Assembly: GCA_049999725.1 (NCBI GenBank)
Contig: JBNGIS010011062.1
Location: 1 to 20,465 of the forward strand
DNA from: Haplomitrium mnioides
Lineage: Eukaryota > Marchantiophyta > Haplomitriopsida > Calobryales
Length of the DNA: 20,465 nucleotides
Direction of reading: 5' to 3'
The translations under genes were made by a program, and so were the position numbers. A model generated the notes under the pieces. It did not search any database, was not told where the DNA came from, and saw only the letters and a list, made by a program, of their open reading frames with translations. This document shows, piece by piece, positions 1-10,731 of the stretch (its first letter is position 1; each line of letters starts with the position of its first letter).

Positions 1-90
1 GATCAGCCTTCCTAAGTGGGGAGACTAGTTAAAATGGTTCCGAGTGGGTATCCGAAATGGGGCACCCCATTTAAGAGGGATCCGAAGCGG
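1..90 (+). repeat. Diverged direct repeat, copy 1 (partner 646-737)
   Basis: This 90-bp stretch and 646-737 align along their whole length: both begin GAT(C/T)AGCC, pass through GTGGGGAG and TGGTTCCGAGT, and end GGATCCGAAGCGG. They differ at many scattered bases, so the duplication is old. The left edge may extend beyond the window. Confidence 0.75.
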
Positions 91-645
91 GGAAAGGATT
101 CAGCGGCCAGAAGGGTGATATATAGTCGATTTGGACGGAGGGGAAGAGGTGATCTTGAAAGTTCGAACAGGACCTACGGAAGATCTCCGAAAGTTCGAAA
201 AGAATTTACGGAAGTCATTGTTCTTACAGCGAACATTTCCTCGGATGAGTAAGGGGAGTGATAACTGAACGGCCGAAATAGCAATCTATCGACAATCTAG
301 ACTGTAGAAAGAATAGAAGAGCATCAGCGAAATAGCGACTTATCGCCGATCCGGACTGAATGGAAGATCTGTTCGGAAGTTCGAATCGGACGGAGGTGAA
401 AGTTCGAAGTGGCCAGAGGTTGAAAGTTCAAAAAGGGCACAGATCTGAGAGACGAAAGTTCGACGTGCGGGGAGGTTTCATGTTTGTTCTTATATCAAAC
501 GTTTGCGTAACTTAGTGAAGAGAGATTCAAGTGCATGGTTCTTACTCGGTGAATACGAAGAAGTCACTTCCAAGGTGCTGTTGCGAGTCGTTCTTACAGC
601 AAATTTTTTCACGAGTGAGTAAGGGGAGTACTGGTTAAAAGGGAT

Positions 646-737
646 CCGATTAGCCTCCTGATGTGGGGAGGGCTACGTAAAGTGGTTCCGAGTAGGTATT
701 CGTTGTGAGGAGCCCACTTAAGATGGATCCGAAGCGG
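646..737 (+). repeat. Diverged direct repeat, copy 2 (partner 1-90)
   Basis: Second copy of the 90-bp repeat. A separate short pair lies nearby: TTCTTACAGC followed by a GAGTAAGGGGAGT phrase at 221-260 and again at 591-630, offset about 370 bp. The two offsets differ (645 and 370), so this is not a simple tandem duplication. Confidence 0.75.
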
Positions 738-1095
738 AAGTAAGGATGAATCGGGCAGAGATTGAAAGTGCGAATCGGACAGAGGTGAGAGTTTGAAACA
801 TGTACAGAATGGAGAGACGAAAGTCCGACGGGAATCTGCGGAGGTTCGGAGGTTCCAGGAAGGTGTAGGAGTTGATTGTCCCTGTGTTGCGAGCGTCTAA
901 TACCGTGTTTGAGAAGAAGAGAAGATCCGAGTTTTTGGCTGAGGCGGGTGCCGCTCCACTTCGGATGGGTGACGCCAAGGATGCCTCGGACGATGAGGAT
1001 CCCTAGTGTTTCAATGGTCGTCGGTGAGATCGTGGTGGAGGAACAGCTTCCATTAGCAGATTGTGATCGAAGAGGAGAGGGACGTAGTTAGAGGA

Positions 1096-3425
1096 GTGTG
1101 TCGTGACAACAGTATTTAGATATTATGGTCGTTGTAGTTATTTTTGTAGTAGTTAATTTAAAGTAACTAGTTGTAGAATTTACAATTGTTACGTTAGCGG
1201 TAGTTAGTGGTAGTTGTGGCGGTTGCCACCTGACATCAACGGAGCGTTCCTGTGAGGGGGTATAGCTCCCACCTGAATGTTTTTGGATTATCATCATCAT
1301 CATTGTTTTCATGCATATTTGAGCAAAGCGATAAAAATTCTAGCGGTGGATTTGATCCCGAGTGAGTGCGTGGAATGGAATTGATGGTCCTTGATCCTTG
1401 CCTGTGAGGTGGTGTAATCTCGCTTGGCAGTAGGATCTCGTAGAATGTATTTTGTGCTTGTGATTGTTGAGTAAAGGAGAGATTAGTTTTCTTTCATTTT
1501 GTGTGGCAGGGGTGTTTGAGGCTTCTTATGCTTGGGCTTGCAACAGATTGAGAATCGTTCGACCGACGTCGATTCTTAATTTCTTGTGAAATTCAAGCAT
1601 AGGTGTTTCAAATCTACGGGTTAGGCTAGTATTGGAGAGGGCGGACTTAGGTGCCGAAGATTTCCGGGCCAAGCCGTGGACTCAATATAGCTACGCCTTT
1701 AGTTTTCCTCTTGGTCGGTCCTAGAGGAAATTAACATGCTATGCACTGTTAGATCTGATCTACCCTGAGTCCCGTCAGTCTTAAGCATTGAAGTACATTA
1801 ATCCAACTTTCATGAGAGAGATGGAGTGGAGAACCCTTGCTGAGAGTTCACGAGGATAGAATTCCAGCCTTTGAGTGTTGGGATAAATACTCACTTTGGT
1901 TTGGCAAAGTCTAAATAAGCCAATTCAATCTTAAATGTACATAAGGTGTTAAGTTGATGAGAAGAGCGCCTTTACCCCCTCTGTTCCCAGTGGTTCGACC
2001 TCTGGTGGTCACTTCTGGATGTTTGGAGTGCTGCCATTGTATTACAGATACCCACATGGAGACCCTCCTACTCTCTACTCGACAACATCGCTCCCTGTTG
2101 CGACCTCACGGGTGACCTTTCCTTTCTTGTGTTTACCTCCATTCGATGACATCCTACACTTGTCCAAGCCTGACCTGCATTGTATCCTCCTTATTTCTCT
2201 TCTTTGTTCCTTGCCTAGGTCAAGTTGAAGCTATCTACCCCTCCTGCTCTTTGACAGCAATGCCTACCAAGTCATACTCTCCTGTTTCGTTCTGCTTCCA
2301 TTGCGATCTCTCTTCACTATTTAAATACGTGGTTCTTCGTGGGACTCTTGTCTTCTCCATTTTCTTTGGTAGAAAGAATCCAGCATAGGAGACAACACCA
2401 GCGTGTACACCCATTCTTCTTCAACACCAGAGTATACGAACCCCTACATTGAACTCTTTCATCTTACTTTCCTTTGTTCGTTTCTAGCATTGAAGGATTC
2501 CTATTGTTCTTTCCTTCTCAGTTTTTGGTATTACCTTGTTACTATTTTGGTTCTCTATTGTCCCTCATGATAGGAGCACCATCAAAGCAAAGGAGAGACA
2601 AGGCACAAGCATTACATACTTGTGCACAAGCTCAACTCATTTGTCCATGCATCAATGAAGACTCAGATAGAGATACTTTCAGTAAAAGATGCCTTCACTC
2701 AGACAACTACACAACGCTATATTGACATTCAATGGAACGGAAACACTGCATCTTGCCACTTAAAGATCTCTCACGTTATGTTCCAAAACTTCACTATTCA
2801 ACTTTCTCAACCCATCTCCTGATTATCTTTGATTGATTCTTTTTTTCTTCTTTGAACAAATCTATCCCTCACAAGGGATGTACTCTTTGATTCTGAAATA
2901 CTTATGACAGAGAATACATGCAACTCATACTAACAGCAAACAGTGACCCATGTCACCTCCACAAGCTAAACCCCTATCTGGCCACACCTGCAACTGTTAC
3001 TCTTTCTTCTTCACAAAATCAATATTGCAGAGAGGCACCACAATTGTCGGGGACTACAAGGACGACACTGGGAGAACACGCTACAAGCTCATCAGAAGCA
3101 ATAGAGACATACTTAAATAGGGAAGTTTCTTTTATCATTAGCAACCTCAATTTCTTATTTCATTTCTCGGTAGTATATACCAATTGGCTTACATTTGGTC
3201 AATTCTTTCTTGTTTTTCATTTTAGTTTTTGATTTTTTCGTTTAAAGCAAAAAAAACATAAACAAGTACATGGGTTTGAGATCGACTGAACTCGATCACC
3301 AATATGTACCAAGTACAGACTATTGCAACCCTGACCCACCAGCTGCACTCGCCAGACAATCTTGTTCATCTTTCTCATTCACAGGTATTCTCAACAAAAT
3401 AGAGCACAGACCTGCAAATGCATCT
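1096..3425. other. Non-coding or unrecognised stretch
   Basis: No convincing gene was seen on either strand; open frames are short and have no recognisable motif. 1096-1310 is rich in GTAGTTA-type words and carries a short ATC triplet run near 1293. The style resembles retrotransposon LTR or leader DNA. The start of the copia coding region at 3426 should be preceded by a leader, a primer-binding site and a 5' LTR. No sequence matching the 9005-9112 LTR was found here, so the 5' LTR is either lost or too diverged to see. Confidence 0.5.
2319..2328 (+). promoter_or_regulatory. TATA-like palindrome
   Basis: TATTTAAATA is a perfect 10-bp palindrome followed by pyrimidine-rich DNA. It could be a core promoter of an old LTR, but no downstream transcript feature supports this. 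Confidence 0.2.
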
Positions 3426-4439
3426 ATGGAATCTCTAAATTTCTAGGCACTGAGATTGGATGGATCCAACTACTCATCATGGTCACTAGATGTCATGACA
3501 TACTTGATATCCAAGGGTATTCGCGAAACAATCAACAGAGACAATGACATCGCCCCATGTGATGCAGCAAGAGCCCTCATCCTGATTCGACACCACTTGG
3601 TGGAACCCTTGAGGGTACAATACCTAAACCATAACAATGCTCACCTATTGTGGGAAGAACTGAGACTTAGATTTGACCATCTGACAACCATAGCGCTCCC
3701 TGCAGCAAGACACGATTGGATTAATCTTCGAGTTCAGGACCATACGTCCATAGTAAATTACAACAACAAACTATTTCACATTACCTCACAACTGGAAATT
3801 TGTGGCCACCTTGTGACTGATGAAGAACAGATAGAGAAAACTCTATCAACTTTTCCTATGAGCAATCTCATTTTAGCATCACAATATCGCAATATGCGAT
3901 TCACTGGATACTCTGAACTCATAACATACATGCTACTAGCTAAAAATCACCAATTACTCCTTGTGGAAAATGCAAAGAAAAGACCCCCAGAGTCTCTTGC
4001 TCTCTCACAGCACCCTGAATCACACTTTACAAGGACAAGGTTGTCCCTCTGATCCAAAAACAAATGCTTCTCAAGAGGCAGAGGAAGGGGACACTCCAGA
4101 TTCAGGGAGAGCACCACTCGCCAAACCACCAGTCAACCTTCGACCCCCAATAACATGGATCGGCATAACAAACGTTGCACATCGACGACACCTGAACATG
4201 TTTCACAATGCACATGGAACAATAGAGGTGGCAGACAATCTCATAGAGGCCGGCAAACACATTTTCATTTATACCAGCCCCAAACAACCTACAATCGATG
4301 TGGCACACATGGCCACACCCAACCCTCTTGCAGAGTACCAGCGCACCTAGTGTGACTATACCAACAAAGCATCAAACCTCACAACCACGAGATACAGAGC
4401 AACTTACTAGAGCTAACAGACATTGATCAATATCCTTAG
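3426..4439 (+). pseudogene. copia gag (nucleocapsid) remnant
   Basis: The Gag part forms the virus-like particle. The ATG at 3426 is chosen because the frame runs from it without a frameshift through the copia gag core, with DGSNYSSW near residue 11 and WEELRLRF near residue 76, characteristic of the UBN2/retrotran_gag_2 family. An Arg/Gly-rich stretch follows near 4070-4110. The CCHC zinc knuckle lies at 4290-4331, but its first Cys codon reads TAC (Tyr), while the second Cys, the His and the last Cys are present. In-frame stops are TAG 3444, TGA 4050, TGA 4353 and TAG 4437. The second ATG at 3456 begins the longest uninterrupted segment, about 198 codons. Confidence 0.85.
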
Positions 4440-4463
4440 TGCAATCTACATCTTGAAAGTCAC

Positions 4464-4780
4464 ATGAATTATTCATATTTGTCGAACCAAAAAAACAACT
4501 CTGAGAAAACTTGCATTGTAGACAGCAGATCTTCGCACACCATATTGCTAGACCAAAAATACTTCTCATCAATCAAACCTTCTTCCAAGCTTATGACAAC
4601 GATTTCTGACCACAATCAAATTGAAGAAGGACATGGTCCAGCAACTATACTATTTCCAAATGGAACTAGACTGGATATTTAATCTACAATTTATGCACCT
4701 ACAGCAACCAGGAACCTCATTAGCTTCCAGGATATACAACGAAACGGTTTTCACATACTGGATCTTTTCAGGACACTAAA
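4464..4780 (+). pseudogene. copia aspartic protease remnant
   Basis: The protease cleaves the Gag-Pol polyprotein. The frame continues directly from gag. At 4521-4529 the active-site triad, normally Asp-Ser/Thr-Gly, reads Asp-Ser-Arg, followed by the expected Ser-His-Thr. A TAA at 4680 interrupts the domain, and the frame then goes on through ATRNLISFQDI, a conserved copia phrase just after the protease, before a frameshift near 4780. The Gly-to-Arg change at the active site would be expected to abolish activity. Confidence 0.8.
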
Positions 4781-4784
4781 GTCC

Positions 4785-5925
4785 TCCATATCCTGAGTCC
4801 AACAATAGCGGACTTTGACATACATGAATCCTTCTTACTATCACCACTTGGACTGTACACTACCAAAATATGCTCATATCATGTCTCCACGAAGTTGGTT
4901 TCCACAACTCTCACATGGCACAACCGTTAGGGCATCCGAGCCAAGACATGTTCTACCGCTTCAAAAAGGATAGCAAAGGCATACCACAGTATGTGCACCC
5001 ACTGCCATTGGATAACCCATGCTTAGCATGTGGATAAGGCAAACTGAGAATTGCACCTTCCCACGATAAAACATCAATCACAATTTCTCGATTCCTCAAG
5101 AGAATCCACCCTGATGTCTATAGACCTATCCACCCACCTTCGGGACTATTCTGATACTTCCTCATCACCATAGATGCATCATCCAAATGGTCAGAACTAT
5201 CTCTTCTCACAACCAAAAACATGGTTTTCTTGAAACTGCTGTCCAAAATCTTGAAAGTCTCAGCACAATTCCATGATTACCCAATCAGAAATCTGAGAGT
5301 GGACAACGCCAGAGAATTCTCTTCACAAAATTTTGACGATTTGTGCACATCTATCGGCATAGACATACAATATACGGTTCCACATGTACACTTTCAAAAT
5401 GGCATTGCAGAATTTGCTATTAAGAGAATACAACTCATAATCAGACCATTACTCCTGAATTAAAACCTCCCCACTACTGTTTGGGGACATGCAATCATGC
5501 ACGCATCATCTCTATTGCGCTACAGACCATCTGCATTCAATCAAAATTCCCCACATCAACTTGTTGTGGGAATCACATTAGATATATACATCTATGCACA
5601 TTTGGTTGCCTCATACTTGTCCCAATCTTAAGACCACACCAAACAAAGATGGGACCACAACGTCAAAAAGGCATCCATATCGGTTTTAAATCTCCTTCTA
5701 TCATTTGATATCTTGAACCCTCAACCTTTGATGTGTTTAAGTCTCGATTCGCAGACTGTCAATTCTTTGAAAAATCTTTTCCACATCTGGCACAAGAGGA
5801 CAAAGTTGTACAACCCAAACTTGAGGACAACTTAATATGGCACCAACACTTGCCATTAGACTCCAACCAATGAAATAGACAATCTGATGCCAAAGTGAAA
5901 CGACTCCTCTATTTACAGCAAACAT
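4785..5925 (+). pseudogene. copia integrase remnant
   Basis: Integrase inserts the DNA copy into the genome. The pre-integrase zinc-binding segment (HNR..GHPSQDMFYRF, then CLAC) sits around 4915-5035, with a one-base loss near 4929 shifting the frame at the Leu-Gly-His-Pro motif. The DDE catalytic triad is still legible: Asp in HPDV near 5114, Asp at 5302 in VDNARE, and Glu at 5410 in NGIAE. The last two are 35 residues apart, the classic D35E spacing. Further on, FGC and KMGPQR...GIHIGF are typical of the copia integrase C-terminal region. Stops include TAA near 5034, TGA near 5147 and TAA at 5461. Confidence 0.88.
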
Positions 5926-6134
5926 TAATCAAAATGCCCGATGCATTTAACAATGCAGCCAACATCACCAAATCACATATTGAAGCTGCCAATGCACCAG
6001 CACGACTTCAAAAAGTCAACGCACATGCCATTGAAATACAACCTAGAGCAAAGCATGGCAGACCTAAAGGCTCAAAGAACAAGCCAACATCACTGACATT
6101 ATTACATGTTGCAACAAGTAACAATAAATAGCGA
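5926..6134 (+). pseudogene. copia integrase-RT linker remnant
   Basis: An open segment reading LPDAF-like, then KSHIEAANAPARL and a basic RAKHGRPKGSKNKP stretch. This matches the variable, basic linker between integrase and RT in plant copia elements. It ends at TAA near 6129. There is no catalytic motif. Confidence 0.65.
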
Positions 6135-7880
6135 TTGACTATTCCCATATCGGTCAAATATGGGACAGAACCCAGACCACTATAGATGATTTATTTGCAT
6201 TCTTTGTATCACAATCAATAGACAATGATACACCTGATCCTTTATCTGTACAAGAAGCACAATCAAGAACCAACTGGCCTCAATGGGAGAAAGCAATAAA
6301 TTTGGAACTTGACTCTCTCATATAACAACAAGAATTTGGATCTGTTATCCGAGCACCTCCTGACATGCACCTAGTAGATTACAGATTTTTTTTGTCCACA
6401 AATATAATCCAAAAGGTGATGTCACACAATATAATGCAAGATTAGTGGCCAAAGGATACACTCAAATTCTTAGATGTGATTATAGTCTCACATACTCACC
6501 TGTCATGGATACTATAACTTATAGATACATGATAGCATTTGCTATTCAATGCCATCTTACCATGCACATCATGGACATCATCACTACCTACTTATATGGT
6601 ACTCTAGACACCCAGAGTTTTTGAAGGCACTCCCTGAACTCATATCAAGAATGGCATTTCACATTCAGAGGGAGAACATCCACATTGCATATGGACCTTT
6701 AGTCCCAAGTGGCCCAAATACTAAGATTAGACCTTTTGTCTCTTGTGGCCCACATACTGAGATTGGATCTTTTGTCTCTCAAGGCTTAAATTCTGAGGTT
6801 AGACCTTTTGTCCCTCACGATATGTACTATAAAAATAGACCTTTAGTCTACAAAGGCACAATGATTCAAAATGAACCTTCTATCCACAAAGATCTCAATC
6901 TAGGAAAAGGACCTTTTGTCCTCAATGGCCAACAAATGAAAGGACCTTCTGTCCGGAAAAGACCCCTGCCAATCCAAAAAGGACCTTTAGTCCTCATGTC
7001 GAAAAGACAATGCCAAATGATGGAAAGCAAGTTGCATAATGATTTCAAAGGACTTTTAGTCCAGCCAGCGCATTCGCTAAGCAAGCAGCATTTCAAAGGA
7101 CCTTTAGTTTAGCCAGTGCATTCGTTGAGCAAGCAGCATTTCAAAGGACCTTTAGTCCAACCAACGCATTCACTAAGCACACAGAGCTGTGGAGGACCTT
7201 TAGTCCCAAACGCATACAAGTTGCATGAGCAACAACAGAGTGGACCTTTTGTCCCTCACCATCAAAGTATACCACATGAAAATGTGAGGTTGGAAATGCA
7301 TTCTGTTAATGCATCTAGATCACCAATCGATCAATCAGGCACACAAATGGCAGTTCAAGTCCTTAAATCAATATATGGGCTAAAACATAGTAGCAAAAAT
7401 TGGTACCAAAGATTCAAATCAAAGATGATGGCACTAAACTTTACAAATGATGACATTTCTCCATGCTTGTTCATGAAACATCAAGGCTCTAAATTTGTCA
7501 TAGTTGCACTTTATGTAGATGACATAAATATTTTTGGCACAAAAACTCTAGCTGCCAGCATAATTGCCAAACTGAAGGACATATTTGAAATGTGAGACAT
7601 CAAAGAACCCGATCTCTGTGTCGGCATCCAGTTTGAGCATCTGTGTGATGGGATTCTGATCCACCAGCCCACATATACGGCCAAGATTCTCAAACAATTC
7701 AATATAGATAATGCTCATCCGACAAGCACTCCCATGGAAATGAGATCTTTGGACCCAACCAAAGACATGTTTGGAAAGCGAAAGGAACATGAACAAACTC
7801 TGGGATAAAAAAGACCACATCTTTTGGCAATAAGAGCCCTCATGTACCTTGCAAATTAGACTAGACCTAATATATCTTTT
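6135..7880 (+). pseudogene. copia reverse transcriptase remnant with repeat insertion
   Basis: RT copies the element RNA into DNA. The N-terminal half (about 6257-6627) shows NWPQWEKAINLELDSL, YNARLVAKGYTQ, YSPVMD and YLYGTLDT, all standard copia RT landmarks. Frame changes occur near 6390 and about 6630. From 6630 to 7595 one frame stays open apart from a single TAG at 7110. It holds a 14-copy tandem repeat (6693-7260) and then the second RT half: SIYGLKH (normally SLYGLKQ), the YVDD active site at 7512-7523, and after a TGA at 7592 GILIHQPTYTAKIL and TPM. The normal distance between the YLYG and LYGLK motifs is a few tens of residues; here it is over 200. Confidence 0.88.
6693..7260 (+). 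repeat. 14-copy GGACCTTTWGTCC tandem array inside RT
   Basis: Copies of the near-palindrome GGACCTTTWGTCC begin at 6693, 6729, 6765, 6801, 6837, 6873, 6909, 6942, 6981, 7050, 7098, 7146, 7194 and 7242. Spacings are 36 bp six times, then 33, 39 and 69, then 48 bp four times; every one is a multiple of three. Read in the RT frame each copy encodes Gly-Pro-Leu/Phe-Val followed by variable residues. Two unit types (36 bp and 48 bp) sit side by side. One copy has a TAG at 7110 where a sister copy has CAG. Confidence 0.93.
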
Positions 7881-8520
7881 GTACTGAACATGCTTGCAAG
7901 ACACAACTCCCAACTCACCATTTGCTACTGGAATGGACTCAAACGCATTTTCAGATACCTTAAAGATACAAAAAGCATGGGACTCTTCTTCCCCATAAAC
8001 GCAACAAATGACATTGTTGGTTATGCCGATGTTGGATATTCATCTGATTCTGATGATACAAAGTCTCGAATAGGATACGTCTTCCTTAAAAGGAAGCACT
8101 GCTATCTCATGGAAAAGCACCAAATAGATAATTACAACTGCCTCCATTAATCATGCAAAAATCATGGCACTCTATGAGGCTAGTAGAGAATGTATATGGC
8201 TCCAAAAACTCATTGATCATATCAACATCAATACTGGCCAACCTCTGCTTTAGTCCTCTACAATAATATACGAGAAAAATCGACCATGCGTTGACCAAAT
8301 TGCTCAAGGTTTTATCAAGGGTGACAGGATTAAGCACATTGCCTCTAAATTCTTTTACACCCATGAGCAATACGGTGACAAAATAAATGTCCAATGGATA
8401 GCAAGTAAAGATAGTAGACCATATATCTTCACCAAACCACTTCCACTTGCTCTGCATATTGCACATACTCAAGGGCTTGGTTTGCAAAGACTATTTGATT
8501 TACAACAAAGAAGCAAATAA
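7881..8520 (+). pseudogene. copia RNase H remnant
   Basis: RNase H removes the RNA strand during reverse transcription. ALMYLAN and TRPNISF lead in around 7840-7880, followed by WNGLKRIFRYLKDT and GYADVGYSSD (Asp of the active site, near 8020). A frameshift lies near 8100, after which another frame gives AISWKSTKQ, ALYEASREC, DRIKHIASKFF and FTKPLPLALH. The frame closes with tandem TAA codons at 8515-8520, which look like the original end of pol. The integrity of this end helps fix the orientation and boundary of the element. Confidence 0.87.
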
Positions 8521-9004
8521 TAAGTGCTTTTTTTCTCTCTCTGACCTTTAGTCATGAACATCAAGGATTGTATATTCAATCATTTATTTTAAAAGATATC
8601 TAATCTGTCTGACATGTTATACAAGTAATGACAAACAAAGATTATATCAGAAGCTGACGTCACTTCTCAACTTTTGAGGCTGACATCATTTTTTCAAACA
8701 AATCTTCAAGATACAACTATAGAGTATACAACAACACCGCGCAACAACACCACATATTAGCTTTGCTTTTAAAGCAACAAATTCTGACATTTTTTGACTT
8801 TTATTACAAACACACACACTCCACACACTATCATCATATTTTTTATTATTACCTATCAAATTATATGGTGGCACTCTTTCCCTCGAAAGAAAGAGGGAGG
8901 GTTTTAATGAGACCACACATAGAATAGGACTTAAACTAAGGACTTACATAGCATATAGTCCTAAAAGTGGCTGATTATTAAAAGAAGAATCAGCCAAAGG
9001 GGAG
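8521..9004 (+). promoter_or_regulatory. copia 3' non-coding region and polypurine tract
   Basis: No gene. 8868-8913 holds the phrase GGTGGCACTCTTTCCCTCG and then GGTTTTAATGAGAC, which resembles the conserved non-coding stretch found before the 3' LTR of many plant copia elements. AAAGGGGAG at 8996-9004 is the polypurine tract that primes plus-strand DNA synthesis, placed directly against the LTR. Confidence 0.75.
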
Positions 9005-9112
9005 TGTTATAGGGACATATATATACCCTATAAAAGTAGTCATCCATGATCTATTTTACTTATTTGTCTTGGAGACTCCCGTATGTATGTGTGCAATGCT
9101 CATGCGATAACA
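9005..9112 (+). repeat. copia 3' LTR, short (108 bp)
   Basis: Begins TGTTAT immediately after the polypurine tract and ends ATAACA, a perfect 6-bp inverted terminal pair of the TG...CA type expected of LTRs. A TATA-like CCTATAAAAG lies near 9028. 108 bp is short for a plant copia LTR, so an internal deletion is possible. No matching 5' copy is visible in the window. Confidence 0.65.
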
Positions 9113-9649
9113 TGAAAAGTATAAAAATTATTGCATGTTTTCACAAAAAAACTTGCATTTTTCATTGATTACATTTAGAAGTCTAAAAATTTAAATATAA
9201 ATCAGAATAAGTTTTTTTGAAATAAGTTTGGTTGCACAAACTCTATACGAATATAGACATTATGCTATTTAAAACTTATTTTTGGAAAAATAAAAAACAT
9301 GAGGAAAATACCCAAACTGACTAGAAGTCAAGAGAATGAGTTTGAATGAGTTAAGAGAATGGTTATCAAGGCACAATAACCAACAAAACATTGCATGGAT
9401 TTTGATCTCTATTTTCAAGTTCAAGCAAGAAAAAAGCTTTCTTTTGTAGTTGAAAATCTATGCGCGCAAAGGTTAAAGTGGGCATGATGTAGAAGGTTTC
9501 ACTAATTAAAAATCTTTTATAATTCAGAGAATCATATACACAAAGTTGTCATGGTTCAGAATCAAAAAGGTAGTGGCTATAGAGATTTACTTGACAGTCT
9601 AAACAAGCAACATCTCTAAGTTTTTGACTAGAGTCTACAAAAAAAAAGG
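9113..9649. other. AT-rich stretch, nothing recognised
   Basis: No open frame of interest on either strand and no repeat structure beyond simple A/T runs. Confidence 0.5.
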
Positions 9650-10180
9650 TTTTGAGTTTTGCAAGAGAGTCTTTGAACGATGTAGAATCTAAGTTCTGCA
9701 CGGTAGTCTTTGTATGTAGAAGCTTGACGGTTGTATATCATAGTTAGTATGTGTGGAAGGCTTGGACTTTCACACAAAAGTCTATGTGAGCATAGGAATC
9801 TGAGCTCAACATCTAAACACTTCACACAAAACTCTATGCGCGCATAGAAATCCAAGCTCAAAATCCAAACACTCGGCAACAAGACTATATTGAACCTAGG
9901 TTTTATGTTCCACAACAGAGTCTTTGGGCCCATGAGGTTTCAACTTGCTCATCAAAGTCTATGTGAGCATAAGGTTCAGACTTCTACATCTGAGTGTAGA
10001 TGCGCTGAAGGTTCTATTTTTTGCAATAACAAACCTAAGAATGTTAAAGATTATGTTTTTTGATTTGGAATCTAAAAGTAAAGGGGTAACAAGCTCTATA
10101 TGTGAGTCAAAGTGCGCTAAAAGTTTCAAGTTTTACATCAAACTCCTTACAAGCAAAAGATTAAGTGGTCAATTTGGGTA
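9650..10180. repeat. Degenerate minisatellite with CTATGCGCGCATAG-type core
   Basis: Loose repeats of about 35-55 bp that each carry AGTCTATG(T/C)G(A/C)GCATA or a decayed version, for example near 9780, 9832 and 9955, alternating with AAGCTCAA/TTCAGA phrases. The clearest pair is 9774-9825 and 9826-9877. The ATGCGCGCAT core is shared with the arrays at 12662, 14616 and 16582. Frames on both strands here are by-products of the repeat. Confidence 0.65.
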
Positions 10181-10731
10181 GACGCTTCAGCAATACCAAA
10201 ACATTAAACTCTTCTAACAAGCAATAAAGAAGAAAAGAATATAGCTACATTTTTTATAAGAAAATATTTTACAAAAGAAATGAAAATATAAACTATATAT
10301 TCAAGTTTTATTTATAGAGAATGGCAATGAACTTGGAATGATTTACACGAAGAAGTTCAAGGTGGCAAATAAATTCAAGAAATTGCTTCATAACATTCTC
10401 AAGTACTTTGTAAAATAAAAATCTTAAATTACAATATAAATTGAAAGTACGTAATATTAAATGAGGTTTCAAAATAACTTTAATAACTTGTGTTGTCTTC
10501 TTAGGATTCATCACGGTTCGCACGGTTTACCTCAGTATTAATAACATTGATTGAATCTCCTTCAAACACATTAGAATTGATTGCTTTTTGTCTTTTGTAC
10601 TCAAATAGATTTGATTTAATGGTAGCTAGAGTGGTTTTTGTATGAGAAGAAAATCAAAAGACAAAATCATGATTTGTGTTACATCAATATGTAACTTGGA
10701 TTTGCATTTCTCTTTTATTGTTGCTATTTTT
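10181..10731. other. AT-rich stretch, nothing recognised
   Basis: Lies just 3' of the transposase relic on the minus strand and could include its untranslated region. No convincing coding sequence or repeat was seen. Confidence 0.45.

Larger units (their letters stand above)
1..1095. repeat. Purine-rich repetitive block with degenerate direct repeats
   Basis: A GA-rich stretch in which short phrases recur in diverged form. 'AAGTTCGAA'-type words occur many times (about 158, 190, 377, 400 and 465), and words such as GGATCCGAAGCGG recur. No open frame reads like a known protein; the longest frames (78 and 86 codons) are low-complexity by-products. A similar purine-rich style returns at 18779-19586, so this may be the untranslated part of a large LTR retrotransposon. 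That assignment is inference, since no LTR edge or primer-binding site was found. Confidence 0.5.
3426..9112 (+). mobile_element. Degenerate Ty1-copia LTR retrotransposon
   Basis: The order gag, zinc knuckle, aspartic protease, integrase, reverse transcriptase, RNase H is the one that defines Ty1/copia elements (integrase before RT). The frame is broken by about 15 in-frame stops, including at least six TGA, and by frameshifts near 4780, 4929, 5480-5530, 6390, 6630 and 8100, so the element is non-functional. The 3' end is well marked: a purine tract at 8996-9004 runs straight into TGTTAT at 9005, and ATAACA closes the LTR at 9112. A conserved-looking 3' non-coding stretch (8868-8913) precedes it. 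The 5' LTR was not found. Most unusual is a tandem-repeat insertion of about 570 bp inside RT. Confidence 0.9.

Noticed and set aside
876-1312. Frames of 71-74 codons in the left block
   Set aside because: Low-complexity, no motif and no support from neighbours.
2019-3232. Several plus-strand frames of 60-104 codons
   Set aside because: Hydrophobic or Ser-rich text from pyrimidine-rich DNA; overlapping frames with no recognisable domain.
3271-3285. TGGGTTTGAGATCG as a copia primer-binding site
   Set aside because: Compared with the initiator-tRNA-Met complement TGGTATCAGAGC only the first few bases agree.
6866-7096. Minus-strand frame of 76 codons
   Set aside because: Antisense shadow of the three-periodic repeat in the copia RT.
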